Positions 1 to 5,914 of a stretch of 9,999 nucleotides of DNA are shown here, piece by piece. Source of the stretch: Lachnospiraceae bacterium (GTDB lineage: Bacteria; Bacillota; Clostridia; Lachnospirales; Lachnospiraceae); assembly GCA_016282215.1 (NCBI GenBank), contig JAEEKC010000300.1:1-9999 (forward strand), read 5' to 3'. The notes below the pieces were generated by a model. It was not told where the DNA came from. It saw nothing but the letters and a program-made list of their open reading frames with translations, and searched no databases. How positions within the stretch are numbered: position 1 is the stretch's first letter; each line of letters opens with the position of its first letter. The position numbers and the translations under genes were made by a program.

Positions 1-1
1 G

Positions 2-718
2 GTTATTCCCATGCTCTCGGCTCTGTTTTTCGGACCCGGTGCAGTATTGGTCATTGTTGCAATCCTGGCCACCATGATCCTGCATATGTGGATCACTGCA
101 AAGATATTCGGCGGGAAACTGGTGAAAAAAGAAGACAGGTTCGGCATGATCATGGAACTGCCGCCTTATCACAAACCCAAGTGGGGAGCGCTTTTCAGAT
201 ATGTTTTGGGAAGGACAAAGGACACTTTCTTCAGAGTAGCAAAAGTCGTACTTCTGGTCTGCGCCCTGTTCTGGCTGCTCAGCTATTCCTTTGTTCCGGG
301 TACGGATCCCGTACTGTTTAAGATCGGTAAGGTGATCGAGCCGGTGACCAAAGTGTTCGGAATGGGCTGGAAACTGTTTATGGCATTTGTCGCTTCTTCC
401 GTAGGAAAAGAAGGCGCACTTGGTGTTATCAGTGCCCTGTTTACGGACGGCTCTTTCTATACGGCATTTTCAGATGCCATGAGCGGTGCTGCAAGGGATG
501 CGAACCTGGGAACTTTGCTGCTTGCCAATGTATCCAAACCGGAAGCTCTGGCATTCATTTTTGCCATCACCTTTAACATGCCCTGCGTGGTAGCGCTTGC
601 GGCAACCTATCAGGAAACGGCATCTGCCAAATGGACGGCAAAAATCGCGGCTTATTATACGGTTGGAGCGCTGGTACTGTCTACCATCGTATATCATATA
701 GGATTATTGATCTGGTAA
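2..718 (+). CDS. feoB: Ferrous iron transport protein B, C-terminal part (5' end outside window)
   Basis: This is the last 238 residues of FeoB, the cytoplasmic-membrane Fe(II) permease; the N-terminal G domain and first membrane helices lie upstream of the window. The frame is open from base 2 (reads V-I-P-M-L-S-A-L-F-F-G), so the ATG at 11 is internal, not a start. Visible family features are hydrophobic segments at about nt 20-110, 235-295, 375-450 and 540-715, the cytoplasmic loop FGMIMELPPYHKPKW (typical FeoB 'MELPPY'), the SSVGKEGALGV motif, and FNMPCVV with the conserved Pro-Cys of the pore-lining region. The TAA stop is 13 bases before the FeoC-like gene, so the two are almost certainly one operon. 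Full FeoB proteins are usually about 600-830 residues, so roughly a third is seen. Identification is secure; the state of the missing part is unknown. Confidence 0.95.
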   Translation, partial: VIPMLSALFFGPGAVLVIVAILATMILHMWITAKIFGGKLVKKEDRFGMIMELPPYHKPKWGALFRYVLGRTKDTFFRVAKVVLLVCALFWLLSYSFVPGTDPVLFKIGKVIEPVTKVFGMGWKLFMAFVASSVGKEGALGVISALFTDGSFYTAFSDAMSGAARDANLGTLLLANVSKPEALAFIFAITFNMPCVVALAATYQETASAKWTAKIAAYYTVGALVLSTIVYHIGLLIW

Positions 719-731
719 AAGAGGGTGTGGA

Positions 732-998
732 ATGGAAGAATTACTGAAACTACTGAAAGACGGACATGCAAGGACCATACAGATGTTAGCGCAGCAGCTT
801 GGAACCGACACTAAAGATGTGCTCAGGCAGATCGAATACTTAGAGCATGCCGGCATGATCCGAAGAGTCCTCTGCGATCAGGTTTCCTGCAGTGGCTGCA
901 CAGGCTGCGGCTCATCTGAAGGCGGAAAGGCCTGCAAGGGATGCCTGCCGGATGGCGGTTTCAAAAACATGGGCCAGATGTGGGAAGTAATATCGTAA
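732..998 (+). CDS. feoC: FeoC-like winged-helix protein with cysteine cluster
   Basis: An 88-residue cytoplasmic protein directly after feoB. Residues 1-47 fit a small winged-helix fold (helix, then LAQQLGTDTKDVLRQIEYLEHAGMIRRV), as in FeoC/MarR-like accessory proteins. Residues 48-71 hold six cysteines: C48, C53, C56, C59, C68 and C71, that is CX4CX2CX2CX8CX2C. Known FeoC proteins carry a cysteine-rich wing that binds an oxygen-sensitive iron-sulfur cluster and are thought to modulate FeoB stability or activity; iron-sulfur binding here is inferred from spacing. The start follows GAGGGTG at 721-727 with a 5-base spacer. The gene sits between FeoB and a metal-dependent repressor, which fits an iron-sensing accessory role. 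A DNA-binding function is possible but unproven. The family call is firm; the gene symbol rests on context. Confidence 0.85.
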   Translation: MEELLKLLKDGHARTIQMLAQQLGTDTKDVLRQIEYLEHAGMIRRVLCDQVSCSGCTGCGSSEGGKACKGCLPDGGFKNMGQMWEVIS

Positions 999-1003
999 CA
1001 TCT

Positions 1004-1031
1004 TTGATGGTAGTGTAAAGCTCGATATGAA
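1004..1031 (+). promoter_or_regulatory. Possible promoter ahead of the DtxR-like gene
   Basis: TTGATG (1004-1009) and TATGAA (1026-1031) are 16 bases apart, each matching the sigma-A consensus at 4 of 6 positions. They lie between feoC and the DtxR-like gene and would give a transcript starting inside or just before the palindrome at 1039-1057. The -10 candidate lies within a sequence repeated at 5850-5869. The match is weak, and read-through from feoB is equally likely. Confidence 0.35.
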
Positions 1032-1036
1032 AATAC
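1017..1036 (+). repeat. Copy 1 of a 20-nt near-identical intergenic repeat
   Basis: AAAG-C-TCGATATGAAAATAC here is matched at 19 of 20 bases by 5850-5869, which has G at the fifth position. Both copies lie in leaders, about 40-65 bases upstream of a start codon (DtxR-like gene here, first ABC half-transporter there). The repeat overlaps the best -10 candidate in each leader, so it may be a shared promoter or regulator element. No clear dyad symmetry is present within it. Confidence 0.6.
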
Positions 1037-1038
1037 AG

Positions 1039-1057
1039 GATCGATAAACTATTGATC
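1039..1057. promoter_or_regulatory. 19-bp imperfect palindrome before the DtxR-like gene (possible autoregulatory operator)
   Basis: GATCGATAA-A-CTATTGATC is a 19-bp dyad with 7 of 9 arm positions complementary. It lies 3 bases before the GGGGAGG ribosome binding site of the DtxR/MntR-like gene. DtxR-family operators are typically imperfect palindromes of about this length, so autoregulation is a reasonable inference. The sequence is not the classical DtxR or MntR box, and a chance AT-rich dyad cannot be excluded. Confidence 0.35.
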
Positions 1058-1073
1058 ATTGGGGAGGATTGCA

Positions 1074-1451
1074 ATGGAAAAAAACAGTTCGTCAGAAGAC
1101 TATATGAAAAGCATACTGATCCTTCAAATGAAGAACGAGAAGGTAAGATCCGTTGATGTCGCCGAACAGATGGGTGTGACAAAGCCCAGCGTCAGCAGTG
1201 CCATGAAGAAACTGCGTGAGCGGAAGATGATATTTTTTGACAAAGACGGCTATATTTTCTTTACGGACGAAGGGAAAGCGTTGGCAGAGAAAATATACAG
1301 CAAGCATTCGCTGCTTTCCAAATGGCTGATGTCCGTGGGCGTGAAAAAAGATGTCGCTGACAGGGAGGCATGCGTGATGGAGCATGCGATCAGCGATGAA
1401 ACTTATAAGTGCCTTGAAAGTTATATTTTCGGAAATGCGCATGCGAACTGA
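1074..1451 (+). CDS. DtxR/MntR-family metal-dependent transcriptional repressor
   Basis: A 125-residue cytoplasmic regulator that would repress metal-uptake genes when its metal is bound. Residues 8-62 form the winged helix-turn-helix (SEDYMKSI, then VRSVDVAEQMGVTKPSVSSAMKKLRERKMI), and residues 65-118 the dimerisation and metal-binding domain. Candidate metal ligands are D9, H78, E98, C100, E103 and H104; the EACVMEH block is DtxR-like (Cys-x-x-Glu-His), where MntR has Glu at the Cys position. The position equivalent to MntR Glu11 is Lys12, which would alter the MntR-type site. There is no C-terminal SH3-like domain, so it has the short MntR-like layout. The ATG at 1074 is chosen because GGGGAGG (1061-1067) ends 6 bases upstream; an in-frame TTG at 1059 would swallow that site. 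Position after feoB-feoC suggests control of iron rather than manganese, but this is inference. Confidence 0.9.
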   Translation: MEKNSSSEDYMKSILILQMKNEKVRSVDVAEQMGVTKPSVSSAMKKLRERKMIFFDKDGYIFFTDEGKALAEKIYSKHSLLSKWLMSVGVKKDVADREACVMEHAISDETYKCLESYIFGNAHAN

Positions 1452-1507
1452 GAAATTCTTATACAGCGAGAATGGATCTTATTCGTGTTTCGGAAAGGAA
1501 TGATGAT

Positions 1508-2209
1508 ATGTATCTGGAAGTGAAAGGATTAAAGAAAAGTTACGGTGAAGGAGGCAGTTATATTCAGGTGCTGAAGGGGATCGATCTTTCAGTCGAAAAA
1601 GGCGTGATGTGTGTGATACAGGGCACCAGCGGTTCCGGTAAATCCACCATGTTGAACTGCATCGGTGGACTGGATACGGTGGACAGTGGCTCCATCCAAA
1701 TATCCGGTAAGGAAATCGTGGGACTGAAGAACAATGCGTTGTCGGATTATCGAAGAGAGAGCCTGGGGTTCATTTTTCAGTTTTACAATCTTGTTCCGAA
1801 TCTGACCGTTCGTGAGAATATCAGGGTATGTGAGTATCTTTCAGACAATCCCATGGATATCGATGAGCTGCTCGAGGTTCTGGGGCTGACGGAACATCAG
1901 AACAAGTTCCCGTCGCAGCTGTCGGGCGGGCAGCAGCAAAGATGTGCCATTGCAAGGGCACTGATCAAAAATCCGAAGCTTCTTCTTTGCGATGAGCCTA
2001 CAGGAGCGCTTGATTCCAAAACTTCAAAGGATATCCTGATATTGCTTGAAAAAGTGAATGAAAAATACGGAACGACCATGCTGATCGTAACCCATAACAA
2101 TGCGATCAAAAACATGGTGGATCAGGTGGTCATCATGAAGGACGGAGAGATTAGAAAGAACTACAGGAATGAAGAAAAGATTCCTGCAGCAAAGCTGGAG
2201 GATTTGTAA
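1508..2209 (+). CDS. ABC transporter ATP-binding protein, MacB/LolD type
   Basis: A 233-residue nucleotide-binding subunit that would power the FtsX-like permease encoded directly after it. All ATPase motifs are intact: Walker A GTSGSGKST (39-47), Q-loop Gln91, signature LSGGQQQR (138-145), Walker B ending D162-E163, D-loop GALD, and switch His196. The LNCIGGLD and EPTGALDSKTS sequences place it in the MacB/LolD/FtsE branch, whose members usually couple ATP hydrolysis to movement of extracytoplasmic domains rather than classical substrate passage. The ATG at 1508 is preferred because AAGGAA (1495-1500) lies 7 bases upstream and MYLEVKGLKKSYG is a normal family N-terminus; an in-frame ATG at 1472 lacks a good site. 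The stop codon abuts the permease start, so they form one transcription unit. It begins 56 bases after the DtxR-like gene with no hairpin between them, so metal-linked expression is possible. Confidence 0.95.
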   Translation: MYLEVKGLKKSYGEGGSYIQVLKGIDLSVEKGVMCVIQGTSGSGKSTMLNCIGGLDTVDSGSIQISGKEIVGLKNNALSDYRRESLGFIFQFYNLVPNLTVRENIRVCEYLSDNPMDIDELLEVLGLTEHQNKFPSQLSGGQQQRCAIARALIKNPKLLLCDEPTGALDSKTSKDILILLEKVNEKYGTTMLIVTHNNAIKNMVDQVVIMKDGEIRKNYRNEEKIPAAKLEDL

Positions 2210-4951
2210 ATGAAGAGTTTGAATAAAAGACTGCTTAGGGAGTTGAAATCTCATTTCGGAAGATACCTTGCACTTATGTTTATGATCGTGCTTGGAATGT
2301 ATCTGGTAGTCAGCGTTGCCGGTATGGCGGAAACTACCATAGCGGGAACCGAGCGGTATAACAGAGAATGTAAATTGCAGGATGGGCAATTTACGGTATT
2401 TGTACCGCTTACCGGTGAGCAGCAAAAGCGTCTTTCTGATCAGTATGGTGAGATAGAAAAAATCTTCAGTGTGGATGTACCGGCTATGATCAGCGAGGAA
2501 AGGGAGAACACCTCAGAAGAAAAGACCCTCAGAGTTTTCAAGGTCAGAAACAGTATTGATCTGATCAGTTTGGATGAAGGGGAACTGCCGGAAACAAATG
2601 ACGAGATCGTGGTCATGAATCTGTTTGCTGAACGGAATGATCTGAAGGTGGGAGATGTGATCAGCATTGCGGATATGGATTACAGGATTTCCGGTATCGG
2701 CTGCGTGCCTGATTATAACCTGACCGTTAAGAATTTTTCGGATATGACCGCAGATCCCCTGAGTTTCGGCGTGGCATTTGTATCAGATACAGCCTATGAA
2801 CAGATCAAAAATTCAGATGCTGTCGGCGTAGAGGATTATACCTACGCATACAGATTCAAAGACACCGAGTCCAAAAGCGGCAAGGAAAAAGAGACGCTGG
2901 CAAGACAGCTGAAGGACGATATCAAGGATATTGAATTTGATTACAAGGCATCGGGAAACGCGTATCTGATCGAATATGTGGACAGGATGTATCAGGATAA
3001 GACGGATTTTGAAGATGCACTGGATGAACTTGTGGATGCAAGTGCGGAGCTTTATGACGGTGTCAAAGAAGTAAACGACGGTGCCGATGAGCTGAGGGAC
3101 GGATCTGAAAACCTTCATCAAGCCGTCGCAGATAACAACCGGAATCTTGACGTGCTGAAAGCTTCTCCTTATGCGCCGCTTACGCAGATTACAGATGAAT
3201 ATCTGGAGGGAACTGGGAAAGTTAAGGATGGAGCGAAAGAACTTGCGGATGGAAGTGCTGAACTTTTGGACGGAGCGGAAGAATTCAGGGATGGCGTCGA
3301 AGAGTTTGACAAAGATGTCAGGGAGTTTCTGAATGAAAACTATGAAGTGAATATTCCGAACCTTGAAAGCTTCTATGAGAATAAAGACAATCCCAGGATT
3401 GCCAGTGATGCGGCCAGTGATGTGATATTAAAGAGGCTGGTAAGCCTTGTGGCGGGAGCGATCCTTGTCATGCTCTTTGCATATGTGATCTCTGTTTTTA
3501 TCATTCATCAGATCAGCAGCGAGAGCAGCGTGATCGGAACGCTGTATGCCATGGGGGTAAGAAAGAGCAGCCTCATCACACATTATGTGCTTCTTCCGAC
3601 AGTGGTTACATTCCTGGCGGGACTGATCGGAATGGCGATTGGTTTCAGCAAGGTCGGAGTGGATTATCAGATGCTCGACAGCTATCTGTATTACAGTATT
3701 CCGGGAATGCAAAAAGTATATCCGCTTTACATTATTATGTACTGCGTTGTAATGCCGCCTGTCATCTCCATCATCGTCAATGTTCTTGTGATCAACAAAA
3801 AACTCTCTAAGACGGCGCTTTCCCTGATCAAAAATGAGCAGGAAAGCCTTGTGAAGGGCAATTTTGCAGCAGGAAACAACGTGGCCGGAAAGAGGGGGAA
3901 AAAAGATGGAAACTTCCTTCCGCAGTTTACGAAAAGACAACTGTCCAGAGAGCAAAGAAGCGTCTTTACGGTTGTGATCGGCATGATCGTAGCACTCCTG
4001 ATCTTCATGATCGGACTGGATTGTTTCGTCCTGTGTAATAACGTAAAAAAAGATAATATCGCGGACATCAATTATGAGTATATGTATGTCCTGAAGTATC
4101 CGATGGAAGAAGCGCCGAAGGATGCCGAAGGCTGCTTTATGAAGAATCTGTCCATGAATTATCTGGATTATTCACTTGATGTAAATCTGATCGGTATTGA
4201 TGATGACAACAGATACTATAACTTCAAGACCAGCGGGAATAAAAAAGAGCTTGTGATCGCATCCTCAACGGCGCAGAAATACGACCTGCATGTGGGCGAT
4301 ACATTTATTCTGGATGATGTTTCGGAGGATAAAAGCTATGCATTTACGGTTTCGGACATTGTGGATTATTCCATAGGTCTTACCGCCTATATGGATATTG
4401 ATGAAATGAGAGATCTCTTCGGTGAAGCGGATGATTACTACAATATGCTGGTTTCGGATAAGGATCTGAAGATTGACGGCGGAAGAGTGTATTCGGTGAC
4501 AAAGCGTTCGGATATTGAAAATGCCGCAGGGATCTTTGTGGATCAGATGATGTCCCTGATCGTGATCCTGATCGTAGTGTCAGTTCTCATTTTTATCGCA
4601 GTCATGTATCTGATGCTGAATGTGATGATAGACCGTGCGGCCTTCGGAATCTCACTGGTGAAGATCTTCGGTTACAGAATGAAGGAGATCCGAAAGGTCT
4701 ATCTGGACGGGAACTTCTATGCGGTGATCGCAGGTGCCTGCATAGGCATACCCATCGTGAAGAAGATTGCGGATTCCATCTATCCGTATTTTATCGCTAA
4801 TACAGCGATGGGAATGGATCTTGCATTTGACTGGTTTTTGTATGCTGCAATCCTTGGCGGAGTCGTTTTGATCTATCTGGTCATCAGCAGTATCCTGACC
4901 GGCAAGATTAAAAAGATCGTACCTGCTGAAGTTTTGAAGAATAGGGAATAA
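2210..4951 (+). CDS. FtsX-like ABC permease with Asp-Gly heptad stalk
   Basis: A 913-residue cytoplasmic-membrane permease, partner of the ATPase at 1508-2209. One membrane helix lies at about 16-40, a large MacB-like extracytoplasmic domain at about 41-405, three helices at about 410-432, 455-483 and 503-528, a second half starting with a helix at about 584-608, another extracytoplasmic domain to about 775, and three final helices (about 780-807, 836-855, 873-898). This duplicated FtsX layout and the C-terminus PAEVLKNRE are typical of long Bacillota FtsX-like permeases. Residues about 281-303 and 336-374 contain seven Asp-Gly heptads (DG-x-x-E-L/F-x), likely an extracytoplasmic coiled-coil stalk like those in YhgE/Pip-type proteins. 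The start follows GGAGG (2197-2201) with an 8-base spacer; ATG immediately follows the ATPase stop. The substrate is unknown; defence against antimicrobial peptides, lipoprotein or envelope handling and export are all possible. Confidence 0.92.
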   Translation: MKSLNKRLLRELKSHFGRYLALMFMIVLGMYLVVSVAGMAETTIAGTERYNRECKLQDGQFTVFVPLTGEQQKRLSDQYGEIEKIFSVDVPAMISEERENTSEEKTLRVFKVRNSIDLISLDEGELPETNDEIVVMNLFAERNDLKVGDVISIADMDYRISGIGCVPDYNLTVKNFSDMTADPLSFGVAFVSDTAYEQIKNSDAVGVEDYTYAYRFKDTESKSGKEKETLARQLKDDIKDIEFDYKASGNAYLIEYVDRMYQDKTDFEDALDELVDASAELYDGVKEVNDGADELRDGSENLHQAVADNNRNLDVLKASPYAPLTQITDEYLEGTGKVKDGAKELADGSAELLDGAEEFRDGVEEFDKDVREFLNENYEVNIPNLESFYENKDNPRIASDAASDVILKRLVSLVAGAILVMLFAYVISVFIIHQISSESSVIGTLYAMGVRKSSLITHYVLLPTVVTFLAGLIGMAIGFSKVGVDYQMLDSYLYYSIPGMQKVYPLYIIMYCVVMPPVISIIVNVLVINKKLSKTALSLIKNEQESLVKGNFAAGNNVAGKRGKKDGNFLPQFTKRQLSREQRSVFTVVIGMIVALLIFMIGLDCFVLCNNVKKDNIADINYEYMYVLKYPMEEAPKDAEGCFMKNLSMNYLDYSLDVNLIGIDDDNRYYNFKTSGNKKELVIASSTAQKYDLHVGDTFILDDVSEDKSYAFTVSDIVDYSIGLTAYMDIDEMRDLFGEADDYYNMLVSDKDLKIDGGRVYSVTKRSDIENAAGIFVDQMMSLIVILIVVSVLIFIAVMYLMLNVMIDRAAFGISLVKIFGYRMKEIRKVYLDGNFYAVIAGACIGIPIVKKIADSIYPYFIANTAMGMDLAFDWFLYAAILGGVVLIYLVISSILTGKIKKIVPAEVLKNRE

Positions 4952-4987
4952 GATAGTTGCCTGACTAAGGTTAATCGATATTTGTGC

Positions 4988-5016
4988 TTGACAGCAATAA
5001 AGATAAGTGATAGTTT
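4988..5016 (+). promoter_or_regulatory. Promoter of the tetR-type gene
   Basis: A perfect -35 box TTGACA (4988-4993) is followed after 17 bases by TAGTTT (5011-5016), which keeps the important T-A...T positions of a -10 box. Transcription would start at about 5023, exactly where the inverted repeat begins. The 122-base gap after the permease gene holds this promoter and operator and no visible terminator. Confidence 0.65.
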
Positions 5017-5022
5017 ATATAC

Positions 5023-5058
5023 GTTAGTTAATGCCGTTAGCATACACAATTAACTAAC
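5023..5058. promoter_or_regulatory. Inverted-repeat operator in front of the tetR-type gene
   Basis: The arms GTTAGTTAAT (5023-5032) and ATTAACTAAC (5049-5058) are perfect 10-bp inverted repeats around a 16-base spacer. The spacer contains GTTAGCATA (5036-5044), which recurs at 9505. The element begins 6 bases after the -10 box and ends just before the AGGAGG ribosome binding site, a classic place for TetR-type autorepression. Binding by the adjacent regulator is inferred. As RNA the arms could also pair, forming a weak AU-rich hairpin. Confidence 0.7.
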
Positions 5059-5073
5059 AAAGGAGGCGGTGTA

Positions 5074-5682
5074 TTGCCGAGAGATAAATCGATCAGTCAT
5101 ATCAGGATCATGGCGGCTGCAAGAGCTGAGTTTCTGGAAATGGGATATGAAAAGGCATCGATGCGCAGTATCGGAGATCGGTGCAATATGACGGCTGCGG
5201 GAATTTACAGGCATTGTAAAGATAAAGAGGATCTGTTTGATCAGTTGGTGTCTCCGGCGGTGGCAAACCTTGATTCCTGGGCGAAGGCGCATATGATGCG
5301 TTATGAGGAGCCGGTAAAGAAGGGCAGGAAGCTTGTCTGGCAGGATTCCAATATCGATATGATGCGAGAACTGGTATATCCGAACATGGAAGATTATCAT
5401 CTTCTGGTTGCAAAATCAAAGGGAAGTAAGTATGAAAACTTCCTGCACGATCTGACTGAGGCGGCGCAGAAGAAGCTTCTAGCGTATTTTGCTAAGCTTC
5501 GGGAAGCAGGGTACAAAGTGCCGAAGATCACACCGCCGCAGATGCATCTCCTGCTGACTGCCTACATCACGGCGTTGTTTGAACCGGTCGTTCACAATTA
5601 CTCATATGAGGAGGCGACCGGCTCACTGGAAACGCTGGAGAAGTTTTTTTTGCCGGGATGGAAACAGTTGTTAGGAATATAG
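5074..5682 (+). CDS. TetR-family transcriptional regulator
   Basis: A 202-residue one-component repressor. Residues about 9-56 form the TetR helix-turn-helix (IMAAARAEFLEMGYEKASMRSIGDRCNMTAAGIYRHCKDKEDLF shows the usual pattern, with recognition helix TAAGIYRH near 40-47). The rest is a helical ligand-binding domain ending in FFLPGWKQLLGI, with no recognisable ligand signature. The start is TTG at 5074: AGGAGG (5061-5066) lies 7 bases upstream, and the next in-frame ATG (codon 13) would cut into the first helix and lacks a site. The gene has its own promoter and operator and is followed by a hairpin, so it is probably monocistronic. Related TTAGC palindromes before the ABC pair and before the small membrane protein gene suggest it controls both. 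The effector is unknown; an iron-siderophore or toxic compound would fit the neighbours. Confidence 0.92.
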   Translation: MPRDKSISHIRIMAAARAEFLEMGYEKASMRSIGDRCNMTAAGIYRHCKDKEDLFDQLVSPAVANLDSWAKAHMMRYEEPVKKGRKLVWQDSNIDMMRELVYPNMEDYHLLVAKSKGSKYENFLHDLTEAAQKKLLAYFAKLREAGYKVPKITPPQMHLLLTAYITALFEPVVHNYSYEEATGSLETLEKFFLPGWKQLLGI

Positions 5683-5736
5683 TGATGAGCAGAAGATAGG
5701 TTTCCGAAGCTTAAAACTGCATATAGAAAAAATTAA

Positions 5737-5772
5737 CTCACCGTCTGGTTTCATCAGAAATCAGGCGGTGAG
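5737..5772 (+). terminator. Probable terminator hairpin after the tetR-type gene
   Basis: Bases 5737-5752 pair with 5757-5772 in a continuous 16-bp stem (two G-U pairs, at 5744/5765 and 5748/5761) closed by the tetraloop ATCA. The outer arms are CTCACCG and CGGTGAG. It starts 54 bases after the regulator's stop codon. The downstream T-run is short (ATCGTTTA), so termination on the + strand may be partial. The upstream A-run (5727-5732) would provide a better U-tract for reverse-strand transcripts. Confidence 0.65.
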
Positions 5773-5785
5773 ATCGTTTAGAGGG

Positions 5786-5817
5786 TAAGCTAACAAAAGC
5801 GGTGATCCGTTAGCGTA
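5786..5817. promoter_or_regulatory. TTAGC-type inverted repeat before the ABC half-transporter pair (putative TetR site)
   Basis: TAAGCTAAC (5786-5794) and GTTAGCGTA (5809-5817) are inverted repeats matching at 8 of 9 positions around a 14-base spacer. The perfect core is GCTAAC/GTTAGC. The half-site matches those at 5036, 9505 and 9583. It lies about 100 bases upstream of the first half-transporter start, between the hairpin and the best promoter candidate. Operator function is inferred from shared sequence. Confidence 0.5.
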
Positions 5818-5839
5818 AAACAGAAGGGAACAAAGATTC

Positions 5840-5867
5840 CTGACAGCGCAAAGGTCGATATGAAAAT
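5840..5867 (+). promoter_or_regulatory. Possible promoter for the ABC half-transporter pair
   Basis: CTGACA (5840-5845, 5 of 6 to the -35 consensus) is followed after 16 bases by GAAAAT (5862-5867, 4 of 6 to TATAAT). This is the best candidate in the 232-base gap 5683-5914. That gap otherwise holds the hairpin, the TTAGC inverted repeat and copy 2 of the 20-nt repeat. No stronger promoter was seen. Confidence 0.35.
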
Positions 5868-5869
5868 AC
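5850..5869 (+). repeat. Copy 2 of the 20-nt near-identical intergenic repeat
   Basis: Matches 1017-1036 at 19 of 20 bases, including the uninterrupted TCGATATGAAAATAC. It sits 45 bases upstream of the first half-transporter start and overlaps the putative -10 box. Its recurrence next to two otherwise unrelated transcription units hints at a shared regulator or promoter type. Confidence 0.6.
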
Positions 5870-5914
5870 GAAGTTGAAAAATGAATCATAAATTAAGAAA
5901 GGAAGATAAATGTC

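Noticed and set aside
785..790. GTTAGC inside the FeoC-like gene as another operator
   Set aside because: A single half-site within coding sequence without a partner arm or promoter; expected by chance.
1059..1073. Upstream TTG start for the DtxR-like gene
   Set aside because: It would place the GGGGAGG ribosome binding site inside the coding region; ATG 1074 has ideal spacing.
1472..1507. Upstream ATG for the MacB/LolD-type ATPase
   Set aside because: The extra 12 residues do not resemble the family and the upstream ribosome binding site is poor, whereas ATG 1508 has AAGGAA at the right distance.
3050..3335. The Asp-Gly-rich stretch as a calcium-binding repeat or a tandem DNA repeat
   Set aside because: The period is 7 residues with helix-favouring Glu/Leu/Lys, not a nonapeptide RTX pattern, and the DNA copies have diverged, so it is protein-level heptad structure.
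3428..3955. A 175-codon minus-strand open frame inside the FtsX-like permease
   Set aside because: Histidine- and arginine-rich shadow translation opposite a clear coding region, with no domain signal.
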